DNA of 64,000 nt from Erysipelotrichaceae bacterium (GTDB lineage: Bacteria; Bacillota_I; Bacilli_A; Erysipelotrichales; Erysipelotrichaceae): positions 230,212 through 294,211 of the forward strand of contig JAFRBQ010000008.1 in NCBI GenBank assembly GCA_017404785.1, written 5' to 3'. This document shows positions 7,450 through 15,355 of this stretch, piece by piece (within the stretch, counting starts at the first letter, position 1; every line of letters begins with the position of its first letter). Both the position numbers and the translations under genes were made by a program. The notes under the pieces were generated by a model. It did no database searches and was not told the origin of the DNA. It was given only the letters and a program-made list of their open reading frames with translations.

Positions 7450-10449
7450 ATGAAACAGCTCAGTATTATTAAAACATTAAGAAAAACAGTTATTTTACTG
7501 GTACTTTTATGTCTGTTAACTTCCTGCGGAACAGATAAACCCGGTGGCGGTTATGAATATAATGCAGGCGTCGGCGACAATACAGGTACAAGCAATTATG
7601 AGGACTGGTTGTTAGGCGGGAAAGCAGATTCTGCGGATAATGTCAATTCATTTGAAGGAAAGAGTGAAGCTCTTGATTATTCCCCCTGCGAAGGTGTATG
7701 GATAAAGGCTCCTGAGAATTCTCTTTATGAAGGAACTGTTCTGAAGATGGAAGCCATAGAGGGAAAAGACGAGAGAATAGACGAAATAGGTTTGGAAATG
7801 GTGGATAACGATTATCTGATGCTCAAGGCTTGGGACATCGATGCCGGCCTTGAACCTGATGCCACAATTCCCGGCTATCTTGATCTGACCATAGATCTGG
7901 ATACACTGGGGATAGATGAATCCATGTATCCAAACATAACAGCCTTCCGTATTGACGGCAATGACAACCTGATGGAATATGACGTTAAGGTTGAGGGGAA
8001 CAAGGCTTATTTCCGCACCAACCAGAACAGCAGCATCGTCCTTTCAATAGGACTGTTTACCCTGGTGGGAGTACTTGGTCTCAAGATGTTCCAGGGTTTC
8101 GAGAACCATGAAGCCAATAAGTACTTTAAGGACAGAAACAAGCAGATGCTGGAGTTTGACAGCCAGAACAGTTTCGGTTCCTATGTCATCCAGTATGCCA
8201 TCGAAGATATAGAACCAAAGCTGGTGGATAAGTATTACCGCATAGCAGAACTTGAAGTTGAATGCTTTAATGATGCTTACCAGCAGTACCTCAAGTCAGG
8301 AGGAACAGAGATAGGTGACAAGAATGCCAGTATTAAACAGATCTGTGAGAACAATGCCAAGCTGGCAGGAATGCTTGATCAGAAACTCAAGGCCAACAAG
8401 GAACTGAATGAACTGAAGAAATCAATTGAGGAACCTGAGATCATCACCTACACCAAGAGGTGCATCGACATTGCCTATGCCTATCTGGCAATAGAGACAC
8501 AGGTCCATCTTCCTTTATACAAGGTCGAGTTCAAGTGTCAGAAGAATGCCGGTCCTTTAGGCGAAGCAACAAACAGAAACTTCTCCCAAGGCTATATCAT
8601 CCTCAGGCCTGCTTCTTTGATTTCCGGAGATAAGGAGACAAGGGATGACTACCTGCTTACCATAACCCATGAACTGTTCCACCTGTGCCAGAACAGGTAT
8701 CGTTCGATCGGAGCTGGTGTCGGCGATCTCAAATATGATACTGACCTGACCAAATTTGATGAGCTAGGGGCTCCGATCGTGGAAAGGGATGCCTTTGAAT
8801 TCTACAAGAAGAAAGGCTACATCACTACCAACCCTTCCCTGACTCCGACAGATTACTGGGGAAGTCTTGCGATCCCGATGAATGTGGATTATGAGGACAA
8901 GAACGTTCAGATAGGTCAGGGTTATAACCTCGCTGACTTTGCGGAATACATTATGAAGGTCAAAAACAAGGAAATAACCGGCAAGACCTTAATGGACCTA
9001 AGACCATATTTCACTAAACCTGACATTGCGGATATCTTGTGCAAGTCTTTCGAAATCAAACAGGAGGACTTAGGTCAGTTGTGGGAAGATTACATTACGG
9101 CAAATGCAGAAAAAATAGATGATCAGTGGTATGACCAGAAGTTAACTTCGGTTCTGGTTCCCGCCACTAAGGCCATTGCCGGCAAACAGCTTGATATTAA
9201 ACTGAATTATGACGGCAACTATAAAATGGTCATGAGAGGATTCGGCCAGGATAATGCCAAACAGGAGATGCCTTATCTGATCATTGTTGAACCGTGGACT
9301 AACTCAGCATTTAAACTCCTTCTGACGGATGAACATGTTGAGATACCTGAAGGATACTATGCCTATGGTTACCAGGCAAAGACCATCCAGGAAAAGTATC
9401 ATATAGTACTGGAGATATACAAATACTTCTCCTATAATACGAGCCTGCCTAAAGGATATACTTTCTATGCTTTTGACAAGAGTGAAAAGCCCAAACTGAG
9501 CCAGGATTATCTGGAGATATCCCTGGAATATCCGAAAGTCAAGAATGAAGCGGCAAACAAGGTGATTGACGGCTTTGAGATAAAGGTGAAGTTCCCTGAT
9601 GGCAAGGTCATGACCAAGCATTACACCAACGACCCTACCGGAAAGTACATCAACATCCTTAAGACGGACATAGCTGATTTCCTCTATAAGAAAGGCGAAA
9701 AGAAGAAGAACGTCAAGGTAACGGTCACCGTATGTGAATACGTCAAGGATGAAAAAGGAGAGCGGTATTACGGAGTTGAATCCGATCCTTCAGAGATAAC
9801 CATTGAATTTGAGGAAAAGGAAGATAACGGTAACGGCACTCCTTATGTTGAGACAAACATCTCAGAGATACTGCCACTGGCAGGTGACGGTTTCAGCGGA
9901 TTTGAGTACTATGACTATCATGATGCCGAGTATAAGCCGCTGTCGCAGAACGCGCAGCCTTCAGGAAACTATTATTCAATCAATGGAGATCAGATCCACA
10001 TCCACATTGAAAACTTAAATTACAATGAGGAATGGAAGAGTTCCGAAGGAAAGACTGTTATCACCTACACAAGGGATGGCTTTGATCTGACCGGAACGTT
10101 ATATGAAGAGTATAACGGCGGTGACGGAGACATCATTGGAAGGATCGATATAGCTCCGTCGCATATTTCTGCCCAGGTGAATGAAAAGACCGACAATGAA
10201 TACGGAACAGAAATAAGAAAGGTCGAGTACATGTTGCGTGACGTCAATCTTGATAATTCAGGATTCACGATTGCGATCAGGGACGGCTCTGTCAAAGCCG
10301 TAAGAATAGACATCGGCGGAAATGTTCATTCCAAGAGCCATCTTGTCAGCAATGTCGGAAACGTGACTGACAATGAATGGGACACAGATTCAACATACAG
10401 GACGATATGGCTGGTGAATGTCGGCATGCCTGCTGATTCCCTTTACTGA
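7450..10449 (+). CDS. Large lipoprotein with HExxH zinc-protease-like domain
   Basis: A 999-residue predicted surface lipoprotein. The signal peptide ends in the lipobox LLTSC (Cys near residue 26), followed by a Gly/Asn-rich linker. A beta-rich segment spans about 70-200 and contains a hydrophobic stretch around residue 197-210. A helical segment precedes an HELFH motif at residues 407-411 in the context LLTITHELFHLCQNRY; a Glu at residue 445 (IVERDAFEFY) could be the third zinc ligand, as in gluzincins. The C-terminal half has two or more beta-sandwich-like modules (for example PYLIIVEPW..., then a fibronectin-like ISLEYPKVKNEAANKV... module). AAGGAG precedes the start. The likely role is a cell-surface metallopeptidase, but it fits no named family that I recognise. 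Confidence 0.75.
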   Translation: MKQLSIIKTLRKTVILLVLLCLLTSCGTDKPGGGYEYNAGVGDNTGTSNYEDWLLGGKADSADNVNSFEGKSEALDYSPCEGVWIKAPENSLYEGTVLKMEAIEGKDERIDEIGLEMVDNDYLMLKAWDIDAGLEPDATIPGYLDLTIDLDTLGIDESMYPNITAFRIDGNDNLMEYDVKVEGNKAYFRTNQNSSIVLSIGLFTLVGVLGLKMFQGFENHEANKYFKDRNKQMLEFDSQNSFGSYVIQYAIEDIEPKLVDKYYRIAELEVECFNDAYQQYLKSGGTEIGDKNASIKQICENNAKLAGMLDQKLKANKELNELKKSIEEPEIITYTKRCIDIAYAYLAIETQVHLPLYKVEFKCQKNAGPLGEATNRNFSQGYIILRPASLISGDKETRDDYLLTITHELFHLCQNRYRSIGAGVGDLKYDTDLTKFDELGAPIVERDAFEFYKKKGYITTNPSLTPTDYWGSLAIPMNVDYEDKNVQIGQGYNLADFAEYIMKVKNKEITGKTLMDLRPYFTKPDIADILCKSFEIKQEDLGQLWEDYITANAEKIDDQWYDQKLTSVLVPATKAIAGKQLDIKLNYDGNYKMVMRGFGQDNAKQEMPYLIIVEPWTNSAFKLLLTDEHVEIPEGYYAYGYQAKTIQEKYHIVLEIYKYFSYNTSLPKGYTFYAFDKSEKPKLSQDYLEISLEYPKVKNEAANKVIDGFEIKVKFPDGKVMTKHYTNDPTGKYINILKTDIADFLYKKGEKKKNVKVTVTVCEYVKDEKGERYYGVESDPSEITIEFEEKEDNGNGTPYVETNISEILPLAGDGFSGFEYYDYHDAEYKPLSQNAQPSGNYYSINGDQIHIHIENLNYNEEWKSSEGKTVITYTRDGFDLTGTLYEEYNGGDGDIIGRIDIAPSHISAQVNEKTDNEYGTEIRKVEYMLRDVNLDNSGFTIAIRDGSVKAVRIDIGGNVHSKSHLVSNVGNVTDNEWDTDSTYRTIWLVNVGMPADSLY

Positions 10450-10548
10450 TAAAGACAGATAATTAATATCTTATTTAAGGTCATATATAACAGGCCGAAA
10501 GGGGCAAAGAGTTTGTATTCATAGCCCCTAAGGCATCAGAGAGTTTTC

Positions 10549-10580
10549 AAGAATCTATTTCAGGAAAATAGATTCTTTTT
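10549..10580 (+). terminator. Terminator downstream of the 999-residue lipoprotein gene
   Basis: A 12-bp stem AAGAATCTATTT / AAATAGATTCTT with a CAGGA loop and a T run. It lies about 100 bases after the stop; a GGGGC/GCCCC pair at about 10500-10530 precedes it. Confidence 0.8.
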
Positions 10581-10655
10581 ATATGCGGAAGAGTCTATCG
10601 CTGCAAGAAGTGCTGAGTGTATCAGATAAACTATACTTCACGGAATGTGGCGTGC

Positions 10656-10783
10656 ATGCCAAAAGAAGAGTATGATAATTTGACAGTTTATACACAAAGA
10701 AAAATATGCTTACTGAAAATGAAAAATAACTAAAAGTTGGCAATGAAGTTGGCAATGAGAGACAGAATAATAAACTGATGTAT
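10656..10783 (+). other. Possible decayed integrase-like end next to tRNA-Thr
   Basis: The segment between the terminator at 10580 and tRNA-Thr holds a 25-codon open stretch (10656-10733, MPKEEYDNLTVYTQRK) and a tandem direct repeat of GTTGGCAATGA at 10736-10746 and 10748-10758. In one frame the repeat reads KVGNEVGNE. This basic/polar tail and the position just beyond the 3' end of a tRNA gene are what an abandoned integrase at an attachment site would leave. No intact recombinase is present, so the reading is tentative. Confidence 0.3.
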
Positions 10784-10818
10784 TAAAAAAGTCCCATTTT
10801 ATCATCTAATTTGGGACT
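10784..10818 (-). terminator. Terminator of the coaX-maf-tRNA-Thr unit
   Basis: On the minus strand, AGTCCCA / TGGGACT (7 bp, 15-nt loop) is followed by TTTTTTAAT. It lies 13 bases beyond the tRNA 3' end. Confidence 0.75.
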
Positions 10819-10830
10819 GAGCTATAAAAG

Positions 10831-10904
10831 TGGTGCCGACACCGTGAATTGAACACGGGATTCATCCTTACCATGGATGCGTATTACCACTATACTATGT
10901 CGGC
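10831..10904 (-). tRNA. tRNA-Thr(GGU)
   Basis: The 74-nt cloverleaf has the acceptor GCCGACA/TGTCGGC, a short D arm (GTAT/ATAC), the anticodon stem CATCC/GGATG with loop ATGGTAA (anticodon GGT), a T arm with TTCAATT, and an encoded ACCA end. C2-G71 fits threonine identity. It starts seven bases after the maf stop on the same strand and is probably co-transcribed with it. Confidence 0.93.
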
Positions 10905-10910
10905 GTGTAT

Positions 10911-11474
10911 CTATATGATACTATATTTTTTCAAACGATGATAGAGTTCTGCGACAGGTAATCCAACAATCGTATAATAATCACCGTTTATCGATTTGAT
11001 AAATTTGGCTGCATCACCCTGGATTGCATAGGCTCCGGCTTTATCCATCGGCTCATTGGTTGCGATATAATCATCGATTTCTTTATCGCTTAGAGGATAG
11101 AATGTTACCTGTGCAATCGAAGAGAATGTTTCGACCTTGCCCTGATACATGATAGTGACGCCAGTCACGACTTCATGAGTATTGTCAGAAAGCTCTTGCA
11201 GCATCTTTCTTGCCTGTTCAAAAGATTTCGGTTTGCCTAAGACATCATTGCCGATCTTGACGATCGTATCCGCTCCGATAACCAAGGCATCATCATGATT
11301 CCTGTAGACCGCTTCAGCTTTCTGATAAGACAGTTTTTCGATCTCCTTGACAAGATCGTTTTTATAATTGATCTGTTCATCAACTTCGGAAACAATGATC
11401 TCAAAAGGGATTCTGAGCATTTCCAGAAGTTCTTTTCTTCGTGGAGATTTGGAAGCCAAGATGATCCTAGTCAT
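10911..11474 (-). CDS. maf: Maf family nucleoside triphosphate pyrophosphatase
   Basis: A 187-residue cytoplasmic enzyme of full family length. It starts with the Maf signature (ILASKSPRRKELLEML, residues 5-20), has E30VDE-like residues after it, VIGADTIVKIGNDVLGKP near 65-83, THEVVTGVTI near 98-107 and the closing DKAGAYAIQGDAAKFI and GDYYTIVGLPV segments. Maf enzymes hydrolyse non-canonical or regulatory nucleoside triphosphates (dTTP, UTP and modified forms) to the monophosphate. The start overlaps the end of coaX by 8 bases, so the two are coupled. Confidence 0.95.
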   Translation of the reverse strand: MTRIILASKSPRRKELLEMLRIPFEIIVSEVDEQINYKNDLVKEIEKLSYQKAEAVYRNHDDALVIGADTIVKIGNDVLGKPKSFEQARKMLQELSDNTHEVVTGVTIMYQGKVETFSSIAQVTFYPLSDKEIDDYIATNEPMDKAGAYAIQGDAAKFIKSINGDYYTIVGLPVAELYHRLKKYSII

Positions 11475-12231
11475 TTGAATACCTTTGAGCTATATAATTC
11501 AAGCCTTTAGTGACAAAGTCCGGATCGTATTCGTTGAATACACCAATGTAAGGAGCAACCAGTTTGCCAAGACCTCCGCAGCCGATGATATAGATATCCT
11601 TTTTTCCAAGTTCTTTGCTGATACCATAGATCAGATACTTAAGCATGCCGATATAGCCCTGATAGATGCCGACATTCATGGCATCGACCGTGTTATCGGC
11701 CAGGAAGGTGTCTACGTGTTTCATTGTGAATTCCGGCAGCTGTGCCGCATTCTTCCAGAGAGTTTCCGATACCTTAGAGAAACCTGGTGCAATTATGCAG
11801 TGTTTGAATTCGCCGTCATCTGTAACATGGCAGATAACTGTAGCCGTGCCCATAGAGACGATCAGGCATTCACGATGATAAAGGTTATAGGCATAGGAGC
11901 ACATCGCAATCAGATCATCACCTGTATCTTCATGGTTAGGCATTACGAGCTTGATGCCGTAATAACGGTGCGGATTGATATCAATGAGGTTTCTTTCACC
12001 AACGATTGATGCCAGGGCATCGAAAGCATCATCATATACGCGCGGAACAACACATGACAGGATAGCCTTGTCGATCGCATCTTCTCTTATGTTTGCCTTA
12101 TAGATGAAAGATAAGAAAAGGGAACGGTGATTATCACTGATGCCGTCTATGCATGCAAAGGATTTGAGTGTATCGCCATCAAATAAACCTAATTTGGTAC
12201 TGGTATTTCCTAAATCTACTGTTAAAATCAT
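11467..12231 (-). CDS. coaX: Type III pantothenate kinase-like protein with altered motifs
   Basis: A 254-residue ASKHA-fold protein of normal CoaX length. CoaX phosphorylates pantothenate in the first step of coenzyme A synthesis. The phosphate-1 motif DLGNTSTKLGLF is intact at residues 5-16, and VVPR and GGLGKL are present. Two conserved motifs differ: the usual GxDR reads GDDL, and the usual DxGTAxT reads SMGTATV, so the Asp is replaced by Ser. The catalytic Asp of GxDR is kept. Activity is therefore uncertain. The start has a TATAAT 8 nt upstream and no ribosome site, so the transcript may have almost no leader. It runs into maf with an 8-base overlap. Confidence 0.85.
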   Translation of the reverse strand: MILTVDLGNTSTKLGLFDGDTLKSFACIDGISDNHRSLFLSFIYKANIREDAIDKAILSCVVPRVYDDAFDALASIVGERNLIDINPHRYYGIKLVMPNHEDTGDDLIAMCSYAYNLYHRECLIVSMGTATVICHVTDDGEFKHCIIAPGFSKVSETLWKNAAQLPEFTMKHVDTFLADNTVDAMNVGIYQGYIGMLKYLIYGISKELGKKDIYIIGCGGLGKLVAPYIGVFNEYDPDFVTKGLNYIAQRYSND

Positions 12232-12239
12232 ACTTACTT

Positions 12240-12245
12240 ATTATA
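12240..12245 (-). promoter_or_regulatory. -10 hexamer close to the coaX start
   Basis: TATAAT on the minus strand, separated from the coaX ATG by AAGTAAGT (8 nt). Transcription would begin zero to two bases before the start codon, leaving little or no leader. Confidence 0.5.
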
Positions 12246-12297
12246 TAGGTTATGGTTTGCTTTTTCTAGTTATTTATATTATTATTAATTAGCAATT

Positions 12298-12380
12298 CCG
12301 GGCTTGGCGGAACTGGTAGACGCGCTAGACTTAGAATCTAGTGGGCGACCGTGGGGGTTCGAGTCCCTTAGCCCGGACCA
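12298..12380 (+). tRNA. tRNA-Leu(UAG)
   Basis: An 83-nt class II tRNA with acceptor CCGGGCT/AGCCCGG, discriminator A and encoded CCA. The anticodon stem CTAGA/TCTAG holds the loop CTTAGAA (anticodon TAG), followed by a variable arm (TGGGCGACCGT) and a T arm with GTTCGAG. Confidence 0.95.
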
Positions 12381-12393
12381 TATAAGATAACCT

Positions 12394-12420
12394 GATCATC
12401 TGTTCGATGATCTTTTATTT
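12394..12420 (+). terminator. Terminator of tRNA-Leu
   Basis: GATCATC / GATGATC with a TGTTC loop, followed by TTTTATTTTT, 14 bases after the tRNA. Confidence 0.8.
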
Positions 12421-12509
12421 TTATGTTAATAATACTATCTAAAAATGTTTATTCAGCTGTTTTTCACAAGAGTATAATTATTTACGTATTGTAAAAAGAG
12501 GGGTTTTGT

Positions 12510-13781
12510 ATGAAAAAGGTTATGGTATGCGGATGTGGAGTACAAGGCTCTACAATATGTCGAAAACTTGATGAAGAACCGAATATAGAGGAAATAGTCT
12601 GTGCCGATTATGATCTTGATGCGGCGAAAGCTGTTTGCAGGATGATGAAAAAAGGCACACCTAAGAAAGTGAACGCCCAGAATCTTGAAGAGATCAAGGA
12701 AGCTGCCAGAGGCTGCGAACTTCTGATAAACGTCATGCCTTTGCAGTTTGGCGCCAACATGCTGAAAGCGGCCATGGATCTGGGCTGCTGTTATCAGGAT
12801 CTCGCGGCAGCTGAAAGCATTCCGGAAGTCATGAATATTGACCGTTACGATCGCTGGGTCGCCGGTATCAGGTATATGTATGAAAACTATGGCAAGGTCT
12901 TTGCGAAAAACAAAACAACCGCGATAATCGGCACAGGATCAGCTCCGGGAGTAATGTGCGTGATGGCCAGAAGATGCATGAAAGAACTTGATGAGTGCGA
13001 CACCATAAACATGATGGTCTATGAAGGCGTTGAAGCAAAACGCTTTCTGCCGTTCTGGTGGAGCACGGATGTGGCTTTAGCCGACATGCAGGAAGATGCC
13101 TTTGCCTATAAGGACGGAAAAATCGTGCGCACCAGACCTTTCAGTCATAAGATTTACAGGAAATGGCCGGAGTATGATATGCATCCCGTCATGATGTGTG
13201 AGCACGCTCATGATGAACCGGTCTATGTGGCATTCAACGCCGAAAAGTATTTCAAAGGCTGCAGGAACGCCTATTTCAAATATGGCGGTGTAGGTATCGA
13301 ATTCTCTGAACCGCTCTATCGTGCTGGCCTGTTAAGCTATAAGGAAGAGGAAATCAACGGGCAGAAGATTGTTCCGCATGAACTGGTTCTCAGACATGTG
13401 CCTTTGGCTCCTAAGGATCCTGAAGAGATCAAGGCAATCATTGATGAAGGGCTGATAGCTGACGGCGGAGCCTTTGTCATTGAGGCCTATGGCAAAAAAG
13501 ACGGAAAGGATGTCGTGGTCGAACTTCACCTTAATGCCCCGGGCCTTGTCGAATCATACGAAAAGGCTAAGATGACCGGGGAGATGTATCTGACCGGCCA
13601 GGGCGCCTTCCTTTATACCAGACTGTTTGTCAACGATATGATCGATCAAAAAGGTCTGATCTCGTCAGACATGCTGAACGACAAACAGGTGAAGCAGTAT
13701 ATCCAGTGGGCTGAAGAACTTGGCATCACTTACACAATAGAGGTCAAAGAAGGTACAGTTCCGGAAGATCTCAGACAGTAA
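12510..13781 (+). CDS. Saccharopine dehydrogenase family NAD(P)-dependent enzyme
   Basis: A 423-residue cytoplasmic oxidoreductase. The N-terminal Rossmann fold has the dinucleotide motif VMVCGCGVQGSTICRKL (GxGxxG, residues 4-20) and an acidic residue after the second strand (CADYD). The family pattern continues with ELLINVMPLQFGANMLKAAM and a Gly-rich turn GTGSAPGVMC. This resembles saccharopine and lysine-6-dehydrogenase-like enzymes, but substrate cannot be read. AGAGGGG precedes the ATG at 12510. It is monocistronic, between tRNA-Leu and a strong terminator. Confidence 0.85.
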   Translation: MKKVMVCGCGVQGSTICRKLDEEPNIEEIVCADYDLDAAKAVCRMMKKGTPKKVNAQNLEEIKEAARGCELLINVMPLQFGANMLKAAMDLGCCYQDLAAAESIPEVMNIDRYDRWVAGIRYMYENYGKVFAKNKTTAIIGTGSAPGVMCVMARRCMKELDECDTINMMVYEGVEAKRFLPFWWSTDVALADMQEDAFAYKDGKIVRTRPFSHKIYRKWPEYDMHPVMMCEHAHDEPVYVAFNAEKYFKGCRNAYFKYGGVGIEFSEPLYRAGLLSYKEEEINGQKIVPHELVLRHVPLAPKDPEEIKAIIDEGLIADGGAFVIEAYGKKDGKDVVVELHLNAPGLVESYEKAKMTGEMYLTGQGAFLYTRLFVNDMIDQKGLISSDMLNDKQVKQYIQWAEELGITYTIEVKEGTVPEDLRQ

Positions 13782-13798
13782 ATAAGATATAATCATTC

Positions 13799-13831
13799 AG
13801 ACAGATATGATGTTAGATATCTGTCTTTTTT
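13799..13831 (+). terminator. Terminator of the saccharopine dehydrogenase-like gene
   Basis: A 10-bp perfect stem AGACAGATAT / ATATCTGTCT with an 8-nt loop and a T6 run. Confidence 0.85.
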
Positions 13832-13846
13832 ATATTGGCAATATTA

Positions 13847-13904
13847 TTGACAGACTGTTATCTGACATTTTACAATTAGGCTAATGATCATTAGCCTAAG
13901 GAGG
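13847..13904 (+). promoter_or_regulatory. Promoter and palindromic operator of the TetR operon
   Basis: TTGACA (13847-13852) and TACAAT (13871-13876) are spaced by 18 nt. From 13876 to 13899 there is a perfect 24-bp palindrome with half-site TTAGGCTAATGA. It overlaps the -10 end, the expected transcription start and the edge of the AAGGAGG ribosome site (13898-13904). Its position and symmetry make it the likely autorepression site of the TetR protein encoded next. Confidence 0.8.
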
Positions 13905-13908
13905 TTTT

Positions 13909-14490
13909 ATGACAACCAAGGAAAGAATACTGGAAGAAGCACTAGGCCTTTTTTCACAGAATGGATATGACGGTACCAGCATGGAACAGATTGCTGAACT
14001 TGTAGGCATCAAGGCTCCATCTTTATATAAACACTTCAAGGGCAAGGAGGATATCCTCAATACTCTGCTGGATATCGCTGAGAAAAGATACGATGAGAAC
14101 TTCGGTTCAGCCGATAATGTGAAGATACCTGGCAGTATTGAAGAATTCATTGAAACTGCCATGAACAGTGTCACATTTACCGCGAGTGATCCGATGATCA
14201 GAAAAATGCGGATCTTTCTGGTCAAGGAACAGTTTCGAAATAAAAGACTGGCTAAGATAACGACCAGGCATCAGATCGATGGACTTCTCAAAATGTATAC
14301 CAGGATAGCTGAAGGCATGATGGAAAAGAAGCTCATCAGAAAAGATGATCCGTCGTTTGTCGCCATGGAGATCATTGCTCCATGTGTACTGTATATAGCT
14401 GAAGCTGATCGGGAACCTGAATGTCTTAAAGATGTATTGAAGGCGATCAGGGAACATCTGATACATATATGTGAACTCTACAGAGAGTAA
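13909..14490 (+). CDS. TetR/AcrR family transcriptional repressor
   Basis: A 193-residue regulator. The N-terminal helix-turn-helix domain is clear: TKERILEEALGLFSQNGYDGTSMEQIAELVG at residues 3-33, then APSLYKHFKGKEDIL, the recognition helix and TetR signature. The C-terminal ligand-binding part (residues 60-193) is helical and divergent. A perfect AAGGAGG sits five bases before the ATG. The palindrome overlapping its promoter suggests self-control. The gene overlaps or abuts the CPBP gene downstream (start 14510), so the regulator likely controls this three-gene operon; the inducer is unknown. Confidence 0.92.
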   Translation: MTTKERILEEALGLFSQNGYDGTSMEQIAELVGIKAPSLYKHFKGKEDILNTLLDIAEKRYDENFGSADNVKIPGSIEEFIETAMNSVTFTASDPMIRKMRIFLVKEQFRNKRLAKITTRHQIDGLLKMYTRIAEGMMEKKLIRKDDPSFVAMEIIAPCVLYIAEADREPECLKDVLKAIREHLIHICELYRE

Positions 14491-14509
14491 AGATGAAAGG
14501 AAGAAGAGA

Positions 14510-15346
14510 ATGATTAAAGAAAACAGAAAATGGAGCGATGAATCAGTAAAACTTTATATGATACTGGTTACAGTACTGTCTTTGATAGTAGAGACGATAT
14601 TTATATTGAGCGGAATCGGTTATCTGGTTCTGATACTGATGTGGGTTCCTGCTCTATGCGCCAATATTGCGAATATCGTTTCGATGAAACAGAAGGGTGA
14701 GAAATTTACTCTGAAAAAGCATTTAAGTGATCTGGGATTGAGGTTTTGTCACATTAAATACATACTGCTTGGTTTTATCATTCCTGTCACATATCTTCTG
14801 ATACCTTACATGATCTACTGGATGATGCATCCGGACAACTTTGCCTATCATGGCGTAGCTCTGAATCTGATATTGGCAGACTGTTTGCCGGTAATGCTTC
14901 TGGGCACGGTTATAAACATGCTTTCGGCTGCCGGTGAAGAGATAGGCTGGAGAGGTTTCATGGCCCCTTCTTTCATTGAAAGGATCGGATTAAAAAAGAC
15001 GTTGCTTTTTACCGGACTGTTCTGGGCTTTGTGGCATTTACCGTTACTGATATTCGGCGGATATATGGCTGAGACAGCAATGATCTACAGGATACCGGCA
15101 TTCATACTGTGCATCCTTCCGATCGGTATCATTGCCGGACTTCTGGCTTATAAAAGTAAAAGCGTATGGCCGGCAGTCGTCTTACATGCCGCGCACAACA
15201 ATCTTGATCAGAGCATACTCGATGTCATAACCCGCGGTGAAGACAGGATGTATTTTGTTTCGGAAACAGGAATCTTTACGATCATCTTTGCCTGGGTATT
15301 GGCGATCATCCTGTATATTACATTCGTAAGGAAAGAAGAAGTATAG
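14510..15346 (+). CDS. CPBP family intramembrane glutamic endopeptidase
   Basis: A 278-residue polytopic protein with about eight hydrophobic segments. It carries the CPBP (Abi/CAAX protease) motifs: AGEEIGWRGFMA (EExxxR) near residue 146, FWALWHLPL (FxxxH-type) near 175, and a third motif HAAHNN near 227. The start is the ATG at 14510 with AGGAAG upstream; the in-frame GTG at 14471 lies within the preceding gene and has no ribosome site. CPBP proteins cleave or bind membrane peptides and some confer immunity to bacteriocins. The gene lies between a TetR regulator and an Ntn hydrolase, so it may act on a small molecule or peptide that the regulator senses. Confidence 0.88.
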   Translation: MIKENRKWSDESVKLYMILVTVLSLIVETIFILSGIGYLVLILMWVPALCANIANIVSMKQKGEKFTLKKHLSDLGLRFCHIKYILLGFIIPVTYLLIPYMIYWMMHPDNFAYHGVALNLILADCLPVMLLGTVINMLSAAGEEIGWRGFMAPSFIERIGLKKTLLFTGLFWALWHLPLLIFGGYMAETAMIYRIPAFILCILPIGIIAGLLAYKSKSVWPAVVLHAAHNNLDQSILDVITRGEDRMYFVSETGIFTIIFAWVLAIILYITFVRKEEV

Positions 15347-15355
15347 GAGAAAAAT

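Noticed and set aside
10450-10550. Small RNA suggested by GGGGC/GCCCC pairing after the 999-residue gene
   Set aside because: The pairing is short and no promoter is clear; the structure could be part of the terminator region.
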